DNA of 64,000 nt, from contig JAKMXF010000003.1 in NCBI GenBank assembly GCA_024704765.1, positions 140,887 to 204,886 of the forward strand, given 5' to 3'. The notes beneath the pieces are model-generated. The model made no database searches. It was not told the DNA's origin and was given only the letters and a program-made list of their open reading frames with translations. The DNA is from Oopsacas minuta (Eukaryota > Porifera > Hexactinellida > Lyssacinosida > Leucopsacidae). Of this stretch, positions 54,553-63,703 are shown one piece after another; position 1 is the first letter of the stretch, and each line of letters opens with the position of its first letter. The position numbers and the translations under genes are program-made.

Positions 54553-56049
54553 ATGTCAATTCTAGAAACTATCACTTGTTTCATATGTTTAATCCTGCTA
54601 TGTGAATCTCAGTTCGTATCTCCATCTTCGAAACAACAACAGATACAATTCACGCCAAAAGAATTCAATTCTTGTTTCAGTCAGCTATCAGGTCCAGTAG
54701 AGGAATTATGTCCCAGTATAGAGCTCCTGCATGCATTCAATATAGAATCATTTTACGGTGTTATAACTGAGTTAGTAAAGAGACCTTATTTCCGATATTA
54801 TCAGGTTAGATATTGTTACTTGTTACAGTACAATTACTCACGTTATATGGAAGCCTTAAATTATACAAATATGGCCTCAAATCGTCAAAGTGACATATAT
54901 CACATCGGTTTTATCGAAGTTATTACAACTTACATTTTTGTCTGCTAGACCAACTTGACGAGATCCTGCAGATTCTGGACTCCCTCAGAACAATGCACTA
55001 TGCCTGACTGTCAGCTGGAATGTTGTGAGGATACAGAAGTCCCTGCATACCAAATACACTCACTCTGTAGTCAGGATATGCCTATATACAACCTAGGCGC
55101 TATAAACCAGACGATAACTCCCGCCAAAGCAGAGGAGATATCTCAATGGGATCTCCTATCAGCTGATATATGTTTTGAGGATCAAATAGGACTACTAGAG
55201 GACCAACTCAGCTCCTTCTACGACTTACAATCTAACCGTGAGCAATACACAGCATACACAGGGCCTGATGCACATAGAGTATGGAAAAGCATTTATAAAG
55301 AGAACTGTTTTCTACCTCCTGGCATGAATACATCATACAAACTTAACAGAATATTTACTGAGAGCTCTCTGGCTGAGTTGTGTATTGAGAAACGCGCTTT
55401 TTATCGTTTAATATCCGGGCTACATGCTAGCATAAGCTTACATCTCTGTGAATATTATAAATATTCTTGCGGTGCAGTTTATGGCAAAGATGAATGGAGA
55501 GTGAATGTAAACGAATTTTATCACAGATTCAATCCTAGTTCTACTGACCAACAAGGGCCTATTTGGCTTAAGAATATATATTTTACTTTTTTGGTTGAGT
55601 TATACGCTCTGTCTCAAGCTGAATCTGACTTAAAGGAAGCTGTGTTTTACACTGGAAATACTGTAGATGATATTGATATACAGAATAAAGTTTCAAAGAT
55701 ATTGGCTTTATTGAAGACTGTTGATTTATCTTTTGACCAAAAACGATTATTTTTCGCGGAGATAGAGCATGTAACGAGTATCAGAGATGCTTTCGCGAAT
55801 ATCACACGAATAATAGATTGTGTAACTTGTCAGAGATGTAGATTATGGGGGAAACTACAAACCAGGGCGATAGCCACCTCTCTCAAGATTTTATTTAGTT
55901 CGCATTTGAGTAGTAACGGAAATTCTCATATTAGAGGGGGTTTACTTAGCAATCTAGCAAGAGGAGAGATTGTAGCGTTATTCAATGGGATAGCACAATT
56001 GTCAAAGAGTATATACTTTATTGAATCTCATAGACATTTGTATAATTGA
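54553..56049 (+). CDS. ERO1: ER oxidoreductin ERO1
   Basis: Exons 54553-54804 and 54949-56049 join in phase 0 to 450 residues (human ERO1A 468). It starts with a signal peptide (ITCFICLILLCESQF). The shuttle cysteine pair is CTMPDC, inside RFWTPSEQCTMPDC. EKRAFYRLISGLHASISLHL is an almost invariant FAD-domain block. The active site is C375-V-T-C378-Q-R-C381 in CVTCQRCRLWGKLQ. The C-terminal EIVALFNGIAQLSKSI is also typical. ERO1 reoxidises protein disulfide isomerase in the ER lumen, passing electrons to oxygen through FAD. The intron contains a family A fragment. Confidence 0.95.
54848..54920. mobile_element. MITE family A fragment in ERO1 intron
   Basis: AAATTATACAAATATGGCCT followed by CATCGGTTTTATCGAAGTTA is the inner half of the family. 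Confidence 0.55.
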
Positions 56050-56431
56050 TATTATCTCTATACGTATATTATTGTATATGTATAGTACAATGGGAGTGTG
56101 GAGGTCTCACAAATGGGCCTGTGGGAACGGTAGAACTTCTGGAAATGGAGTGAAAATAATCCAATTCCTAGTCCCATACAAATAAACCGTCATAAACAGG
56201 CTAGCATTTTCGGTGTTCCTTGCTCCTGTTGTGGAGATTACGCTATATTTCTTATATATTATAGACTGCTTAAGAATTGCATTGTAAGCGCTTTCCAAGC
56301 AAAATATATATTAAAATCAATAATGCATAATTTCGGTTAATCAACACAAATTCTTGAGTACAAATTCTATGTATTCGTATAACAATAACTCTTGTCTATC
56401 GAGATTAGTTACATTATAACGGTTATAAGAA
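56050..56431. other. spacer between ERO1 and the coiled-coil gene
   Basis: Mostly a family B element (56088-56250). The rest is AT-rich. Confidence 0.5.
56088..56250. mobile_element. MITE family B, long copy
   Basis: GTGGAGGTCTCACAAATGGG, then GGAACGGTAGAACTTCTGGA, CCCATACAAATAAACCG, GCATTTTCGGTGTTCC and TTGTGGAGATTACGC, in the same order as the 0.95 kb copy. Confidence 0.75.
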
Positions 56432-59400
56432 ATGGCTGAGAGAATTACGTCATCATTAGAAGAAACAATACATGAGGGGTTAGGATCTGGTAGCGAGGAA
56501 TTGGATCATAATTACTCCTCCTCATCTTTCTACCTACTCGGTATTGTTAATCAGAGTCAGAACGCTAGCTTTGGGGTAGAAGAAGCAATGTTCCGACCGG
56601 ATAGTCCTCATTTCAGAGAAGTGTTGGACCAGGTGTACCAGAAGTGTTTAGATATGGATAACCAAGAGGGGAGGGAGGGACCTACAGTATGGCAGGTTGT
56701 CGATACTGTACGTGGGTTCATGTTCCAGACAGACGAGGGAGGAGTAGGCAATGAAAGTGAAGTATTGTTGAACTCTCTATCTGTTGAGTTAGAGCTACAG
56801 GTATTATTATTGTATGTGTTTACCTTAATAACCAAATTAGCAGTATGAATGTTGTACAGTGAATACCGGTTATAAGAACATCCTTGGGGATAGCAAGGAA
56901 TATATGAGAACTGTTTTTCCAGAGGATGGTGTACTACTTTATGTGTATACTTCTCAACCAAATAAGTAGAATGGAATGTCTCCATTATTGGTATTTGTAT
57001 TTCATAGAAATCCCCCGGAGACTTCCTGACCAGAGAGAGTTTCAACATAGCTATGGAGAGCTGGATACACTCAGTCAGTCAACAGAATAGGAATTTTGGG
57101 GGAGCTGGTTCGTCCTCTTCTGGGGACAAATCGGACCTCTACTCCAATCCCATGGGACACACACACTCTCTAACAGGGTCGTATAGTCTAGAGGGTACAG
57201 GGGGGGTTAGCTCAGAGAGGGAGTCTGAGCATATGTCTGAGAGAGTAGAACAGCTGATGATATACTCAGAACAGCTGGAGACTGAGAATACTCTACTCAA
57301 GGAGCAGGTAACTTACACATATACATAGCTGTACTATTATACTTCATGGTTTTATGAATACAGTCAACTCCCATCATAACTATCCTCAAGGGACCGCGAT
57401 AATACTTCGGTATAAGTGGAGTTAACTGTACTTATATAATGACGTCATATAGCTACTTGAGAATGAAGAAACTATATCAGAGCTTACAGATATGAAGAAT
57501 CGTTTAGAGAAACACCTAACTGATCTAAGAACAGCTCTTCATAACAACCAATCCATTACACTTGAGAACTCAGCTCTGAAACAAGAACTATCAAAACTAG
57601 ATTCAAGTTTATCTCAGATTAAACAGAAGCTATTCCAGGAAACAAAACACAGACAAACACTAGAATCAGAGCTGGAGCAGTGTAATAGAATACAAGGTAA
57701 TACTAATTCTGTTGTTAATGGGGAAACATATTTAATGGAGTCTTATGGAGAGATTGTACAGCAAGATCCTGCCAATGGAATGGTGAGTAATTATTGAAAG
57801 TATATTTATTGCAGTTATAATTACCAAACCTAACGAGCAAGGAACTTTTCCATTTTTGCTATTCTCCTGGATATTTCGGGTGTAATAGTGGGGGAAACGT
57901 GAAATCCGGGAAATTTGTAAAAGGTGTTGGTAATTATCTGCATTCCTGTTGTCATGAGCGTTACCAGGTATGATTTCTTTCGAACGAAACATTTCAACCT
58001 TGAAAATAATCGTTTTAGTTGCTTATTTTACATTTAAAGACAACAAACACATACACGAATATGACAACATGTAAATATTCTCAAAATTTGTTATAATTGT
58101 ATACTTCTTAAATATACACAACCATCTTCCTCTCTAATCAATACCATTACCATATTCCCTACTACAGACTTCTCCATATAATTTAAATAGTCCGTATCCT
58201 CATCTACCAATTTCTTTACAATCCTAAACTCAATCTCATCCACTACCAACAGTCCTTTTGTCGTGTCTAGAAACAATAGGTTACCTTCGGAATCCATACA
58301 CATTCTCCTTTTATTCAAAAATTTCTTATATCCAAGTGGATACCTCTTTATGCTCGGGCCCTCGTTAATTACACTAATCGAGTAAGTCTCAGTAGAAAAC
58401 ACTATGTACTCGTCAGATTTAATTATGACGTCACTTGGAAATGAAACTTTTACGATCGTGACTAAGTACAACTCATCTGTAAATATTAATATCCTAGAAT
58501 TCCCGTTATCACATAGATACAGTAGATTCCTGTTATCTGTAGATATTTCTCTGGGATTACTGAGGTTATATTTTCCATTGTATTTACCCAACAGTTTACC
58601 GTCTGTATTACACATAGAGATATCGTTTTGAAACGTATCAACAACGTATAGGCGATTATTTAGATATTTGATACACCATGGAAATCGATTCTCATCCTTT
58701 GTAACAATAATTCGCTGTAAGCCTGTTGTTAATTCTATCTTTGCTATATATCGAGCTGTGTGATCAGCTAGATAAACTGTTTTACCGTCATCTTCAAATG
58801 TTAAACTACCTGAATTGTCAACTTGTATTGATTTGTCTATCAGCACTTTATCGTCTATAGGTTTGGATTTTCTTATACTTTGATAATTCCCCATTCCTAA
58901 CCATTTCCTATGTAATTATATTAGTATTGTGCATCCATTCATATTGATCCTCTATGGTTACATTATAATCCAATACAATTGTACAGCCTAATAATGAAAA
59001 AAACAGTGGATGCCATGCAGGTTATTAGAACACCCATGGGTGTAGCAATACATGTTCTTATCACGGTATAAATAGACAGAAATATGTGAGAACCATTTTT
59101 CAGTGGATGGTACTTATAACCAGCATCCGCTGTATATATATTTACGAGTCTTGATTCTATTGTTATTATAGGAAGAGATACAAGACAAGCTTGATATAGC
59201 TACAAGTGAACTAAGCCACCTATGTGAGGAAAATGAACATCTTCATCAGAGAATACTATTCTTAACAGACAAGAACGAAGACCTCTGCCAACAAATTGGT
59301 GATCTAGAACAAGAACTCGGACAGAAATCCCTAACCACCCCCACAAGCAAACACAATTCTAGTCCTCCAATTTATCACACCCCCTCGTTAGAACAAGAAC

Positions 59401-61621
59401 TTACAGGAGCTGTATACACTTCTCCTATACGTACAGAACGTCGGTTTTATTCATCAACACCACTCAACTCTCTACATCTAGCTAGAGAGAGTATATTCGA
59501 TAAAAGTAATTCATCTCTGGAGCTGTTAGAATCACTCAGTAATAATCCTAAATGGAAAGAGCTCTGTAGCATAAAGAGTATTAATTGTGACGTCATAACT
59601 CAGAAGACTGGTGAGATTATGTCAGATTTGAATGAGCTAGATTGTGGAATAGAATACTCTAAATTGTTGGACAAGTAAGTTGTATAGAGACATAGTACGT
59701 TCACTTACAGCCCTTACCTTACCCGATTTCTGATTTGATCAAATTGTCCATTTTACGCTGCACGCTAATGACTTGTTTCATAGCACAGGGTAACCTCCAC
59801 AAAAGGAGACGCCGAAAAGTGCTAACCCGTTTCCCCATTTCTGCAAAGTCGTCCATTTGTATGAGGCTAGGAATTAGCTTTATTTATTTTCACTCTGTTT
59901 CCAGAATTTCCCCGTTTTCATAGGCCCCGTAAGTGGAGGTTACACTAACTGTAATACAATTCGGTGTAATTGCGCTTCTTTATTATGATAGATTCCGTGC
60001 TAAACATCTCCAATTACAATCAGAATTAGAAGAATCACTGAAGTTGAGAGGAGAATCTGAGAAAGAAGTTACTCAGCTACAAGATGAAGTAAACAAACTT
60101 AGAGAACAAATAAACAAATTACAACAACAATTACAAGATTTATCACATGTTAAATCTCATGGTGATACGTTAATAGCTGAAATATCCACAAAAGATGGAG
60201 TCATAAAACAGTTATCAGGTGAACTGGACGAGCTCTCTCAAAAATTAACTCTCAATGATTCTGAAGGAACAGAAAACGCGAAACTTATCACTTCTATTCA
60301 CACGAAAACAAATCAAATTCAACAGCTAATAACAGACAAACAAAATCTACAGAATAAACTCACTGAGATTACAAATCAATTACAAATACAAATGAAGGAA
60401 TTACAAAGAATAGAAGCTGAGAATATTGATATAAAGAATCAGCTGATTGAGACTAGAGAATTGCTTAAAGTTAAGACAGATGAAGCTCAAACAGCTGTAC
60501 AGTCTCATCAGCAGATACTCGCGGAAATTAACACCCAGCAAGACGATACAGCCCGTCTCACAGAGCAGCTACAGCTAACTAGCAACCAGTTGGAACTATT
60601 TCAACAAGAACATTATGCTTGTCTTAAAGATCTCTGGCATATGACACAGGGCTCTCCTATGGACCCATCTTTCCGACCTACATATCAACAAGTTAAGAAT
60701 GCTATCACACAACGAATACAGTCACCTAACATCGCGAATTTCAACACATCACAATCTCTACCATGTAGTCCCACTCGTCTATCGAATAGCGCTCAAAACA
60801 ATTCTACCTTATCATCACTAACTCCAACAGGTTATTCAACTGAAAAGAACTTAATGCTTACTCCAACGAAATATCTTTCTAATCATGACGTCAAATCCCT
60901 CGAGGAGCGTGTCCGAGCTATACTGATATGGTATTCATCAGCTCGTTATACAACTAAGCCTACTTGCCAGGCCTGGAAACAACACGTCACTGGACTAGAA
61001 GGTAAAATAAGCAATCAGCTGATTGAGTTAGATCAAGCACTAGTTAATAAGAATTATAAACAGGCTGGTAAACTCCTGAAACGGTTAAAGAATTCAATCA
61101 GTGTACTGACATATTCGTCGTGTAGAGTCGGGCGATTGGAACAGGAATGTTGGGATCTTGATAACTATGGTATACTCCAGGAGTATATTGATATTTTAAA
61201 GCGAACTCCTCGTGATAACTCCACACAGTCTCTATCATTAGTAGATAATTCTATACATAGAAATACACCTTATAGAAATGAAGAAGAGATATTTATTGAA
61301 ACACACAAGAATCTATTTCCAGATTTCAGTGAGGAATTTAATGAACTGAAGAAGAGAGAGATAGCTCTGCAATTTAAAGCAGATGAACTTTCTAAGACTT
61401 TGAAAACTATTAAACCGGCGAACAATGGTGTCACATTTCGCGGAATTCTTGTGAACTTCCATTTAAGTCTTTCATTTTTCTTCCTACTCGTATTAGTTTA
61501 TCTTTTAATGGGACCTTTCCCTGAAAGCCTACCGATTATCCGCCATAAATTAGTCTTCGGACCGGTATTCTCTTTCTCTAAATACTTCATTGATACTTCT
61601 GAATTTACTCCAATCATTTAG
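56432..61621 (+). CDS. large coiled-coil tail-anchored protein, KASH5/LRMP-like (tentative)
   Basis: Exons 56432-56800, 57008-57307, 57453-57782, 59172-59674 and 59992-61621 join in phase to 1043 residues. Residues 60-150 look like a helical EF-hand-type module (REVLDQVYQKCLDMDN, DFLTRESFNIAMESWI). A similar module precedes the coiled coil in KASH5 and related proteins. Coiled coil then dominates to about residue 750. Another helical domain (about 790-950) has ISVLTYSSCRVGRLEQECWD. One membrane helix lies at about 990-1012, with a tail of some 30 residues ending FTPII. It lacks the usual PPPX KASH ending, so nuclear-envelope function is only a suggestion; ER tail-anchored is equally possible. 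Intron 3 holds the nested NHL gene. Elements of families A, B and C sit in its introns. Confidence 0.6.
56856..56938. mobile_element. MITE family C, deleted copy (intron 1 of coiled-coil gene)
   Basis: CAGTGAATACCGGTTATAAG, then GGAATATATGAGAACTG and CCAGAGGATGGTG; the central part is missing. Confidence 0.65.
57361..57428. mobile_element. MITE family A, 68-bp internally deleted copy (intron 2 of coiled-coil gene)
   Basis: Starts CAGTCAACTCCCATCATAAC and ends CGGTATAAGTGGAGTTAACTG. Only the ends and GGGACCGCGATAATACTT remain. Confidence 0.75.
58091..58894 (-). CDS. NHL-like beta-propeller protein with MGNYQS start, nested in an intron
   Basis: A single-exon frame of 267 residues, antisense inside intron 3 of the coiled-coil gene (57783-59171). 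Repeated blade-like units appear: GSLTFEDDGKTVYLADHTAR, FPWCIKYLNNRLYVVDT, NPREISTDNRNLLYLCDNG and CMDSEGNLLFLDTTKG. These follow the NHL/SMP-30 propeller pattern of a strand, D-x-x-G and L/Y-V-x-D. The N-terminus MGNYQS is a possible myristoylation site. There is no RING, B-box or signal peptide. The function is unknown; NHL propellers usually bind RNA or protein. The frame is intact. Confidence 0.65.
   Translation of the reverse strand: MGNYQSIRKSKPIDDKVLIDKSIQVDNSGSLTFEDDGKTVYLADHTARYIAKIELTTGLQRIIVTKDENRFPWCIKYLNNRLYVVDTFQNDISMCNTDGKLLGKYNGKYNLSNPREISTDNRNLLYLCDNGNSRILIFTDELYLVTIVKVSFPSDVIIKSDEYIVFSTETYSISVINEGPSIKRYPLGYKKFLNKRRMCMDSEGNLLFLDTTKGLLVVDEIEFRIVKKLVDEDTDYLNYMEKSVVGNMVMVLIREEDGCVYLRSIQL
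59006..59131. mobile_element. MITE family C, copy 4 (intron 3 of coiled-coil gene)
   Basis: CAGTGGATGCCATGCAGGTT at the left and TTATAACCAGCATCCGCTG at the right are inverted. ATGGGTGTAGCAATACATG lies inside. Confidence 0.75.
59786..59945. mobile_element. MITE family B, long copy (intron 4 of coiled-coil gene)
   Basis: CAGGGTAACCTCCACAAAAG at the left is inverted against AAGTGGAGGTTACACTAACT at the right; GTCCATTTGTATGAGGCTAG lies inside. Confidence 0.8.
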
Positions 61622-62472
61622 CTGTCTCAATTTTTAGATGTACATTATCACTTTTATTTTCTATCAATCTGAGTCCGTTGTATTCATTTGTTTCTAAGTT
61701 GTTGCTAATCATCTGTACTTGCTTTCTGTATATATCTACTTATCACACATGCTGATTATTGCTACACTATTCATTGTAATTACCTGTACTGGAATCTATT
61801 ATATGAAGTAATTCGATTTCGGAGATTCAGTCCCTTACAACTCGAGTGTTTTGACGAAAACGGTCTCCCTATGGATGGTGGATATCGCATATTTATGTTA
61901 CTGATGTGATCCTATTCAGCGGAGTCTACTGTCTACTATATCCACCATCCATGGTCAAGTACATATTAAGCGTATAGAGGTGACCCATTTTGACTAACTG
62001 TAGTTAAGGATAACTTCTTATAAATTAATTTTTCAAATATTAGCCGATTTTATTTTCTCAATGCATGAACGAAATATCCGCAGAACCAAGAATTATTTAC
62101 TCATTCTACAAAGACTCAACTAAAAATGAATTTGATACTATTTGTAGGCCAGTTCTAATTATAGAAATACTCTACCCTCCTATACTCGAATCAGTAGCTA
62201 CCAGTCCTACTACTAGTTAGTTATTTCTGTTAGAATGTTAATTTCACACCTAAAAGTAGAAGCTTTAATATAGTATCCAATACTATCCCTGTCCTCCAGG
62301 TTGTTCTTGTCCCCCATGGCACACCATCTAATTATACTTACCCCTTAAGTGTGTATAATTTATGATACTTTGCTTTATTATTTAATAATTCATAATATTA
62401 TTATAATCGAATACTATCAGTTATGAATTTAGAATCTATAAATATCTGTGCTTGCTTATTGAACAACTGGAG
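61622..62472. other. spacer after the coiled-coil gene
   Basis: AT-rich, 850 bp. It contains a hairpin (61871-61952) and a 20-residue hydrophobic frame starting at 61749 (MLIIATLFIVI...). No gene can be claimed. Confidence 0.45.
61871..61952. repeat. 15-bp perfect inverted repeat (hairpin)
   Basis: ATGGATGGTGGATAT at 61871-61885 and its exact reverse complement ATATCCACCATCCAT at 61938-61952, with a 52-nt loop. It could be a small terminal-inverted-repeat element or an RNA hairpin. Confidence 0.6.
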
Positions 62473-62643
62473 GCGACGCATATTTGAGAGGGAAAGAGAG
62501 AATTGTACTTGCTTCTGTTTATGAGTGGTGGGGGAGAGGGCTTGTGACGTCGAATAGAGAGGTGTTAGGTGGTATAGAGACACTATATGTAGGGGAGAAA
62601 TCAGGTTATATAGTTCAGTTATATTTAAGAGCGAAGATACGAG
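62473..62643 (+). CDS. possible orphan exon, unrecognised
   Basis: An open stretch with coding-like codon use (frame containing LASVYEWWGRGLVTSN and GIETLYVGEKSGYIV) lies between an acceptor-like CTGGAG and a donor GTAAAT. I cannot find partner exons, and the polypyrimidine tract is weak. It may be a degraded gene piece. Confidence 0.2.
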
Positions 62644-62669
62644 GTAAATTGAATTGTAAATTAGATTAG

Positions 62670-62864
62670 GCGGTTGGTCCCTCAGGGGATGCAGCGATTT
62701 CGCTGTGAGTGCACTTGGGACACACTCCGTACCTTTCCCCAACCGCGAGCCTATACGATTGGAGAGTGACAAGGGGAGCATGCATCCCATAATTGGGATG
62801 CACCTTCCTAGCTGTTGTACCTATACGTTGCCCTTGTCACCATTACAGTTACCTAGGCTCTCGC
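62670..62864. repeat. GC-rich nested stem-loop block
   Basis: Two adjacent folds. The first pairs GCGGTTGG (62670) with CCAACCGC (62739) and has an inner AGCGA/TCGCT hairpin. The second pairs GCGAGCCTA (62745) with TAGGCTCTCGC (62854), inside it GTGACAAGGG (62766) with CCCTTGTCAC (62831), and inside that TGCATCCCA (62781) with TGGGATGCA (62794). It is clearly GC-richer than its surroundings. It could be a structured RNA, a SINE or a foldback element. Confidence 0.6.
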
Positions 62865-63070
62865 TTCGTTAATTGTATATGGCTTACCCACAGATCCACC
62901 CCCACTTATAAACTGAAAGACCCATCGAACTTATCCACCTATAACTGAAGGTGTTACTAGTTAGTATCCGCTACCCAAGATCCATAATCCTCAAATAGTT
63001 GATCAGGCTAAGAGAGGGTACAGACCATGGATAATGAATACCAACTAGTGTTACATGCGTTTCGTTTTAA

Positions 63071-63578
63071 CGTATTCGATTCGTATTCGTATTCGTATTT
63101 CGTATCCGATTCGTATTCGTATTTCGTATTCGATTCGTATTCGTATTCGTATTCGTATTCGATTCGTATTCGTATTCGATTCGTATTCGTATTCGTATTT
63201 CGTATCCGATTCGTATTCGTATTTCGTATTTCGTATCCGATTCGTATTCGTATTTCGTATTTCGTATCCGATTCGTATTCGTATTTCGTATTCGATTCGT
63301 ATTCGTATTCGATTCGTATTCGTATTCGTATTTCGTATCCGATTCGTATTCGTATTTCGTATTCGATTCGTATTCGATTCGTATTCGTATTCGTATTCGT
63401 ATTCGTTTCGTATTCGATTCGTATTCGTATTTCGTATCCGATTCGTATTCGTATTCGTATTTCGTATTCGATTCGTATTCGTATTCGCATTTCGTATTTA
63501 TATTTCGTATTCGATTCGTATTCGATTCGTATTCGAATTCGTATTCGTATTCGATTCGTATTCGATTCGATTTCGTTT
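63071..63578. repeat. ATTCGT-type hexamer satellite array
   Basis: About 510 bp made of ATTCGT (6), ATTTCGT (7) and ATTCG or ATCCG (5) units. A recurring higher-order block is GATTCGTATTCGTATTTCGT followed by ATCC. Both strands stay open in several frames simply because of the repeat, so no protein is inferred. Confidence 0.95.
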
Positions 63579-63703
63579 CGCGACACAACTCGACACACCA
63601 CCGCGATACAGCTCGACACACCACCGCGATACAACTCGACACACCACCGCGATACAACTCGACACAACACCGCGACACAACTCGACACAACACCGCGACA
63701 CAA
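63579..63703. repeat. 23-bp minisatellite, five copies plus a partial one
   Basis: The unit begins CTCGACACACCACCGCGATA, with starts at 63589, 63612, 63635, 63658 and 63681. The last two copies share the variant ACAACACCGCGACACAA. It directly abuts the hexamer array. Confidence 0.9.

Noticed and set aside
62401-62790. 129-codon minus-strand open frame
   Set aside because: It runs through the GC-rich stem-loop block and has no recognisable domain; the opposite strand looks at least as gene-like.
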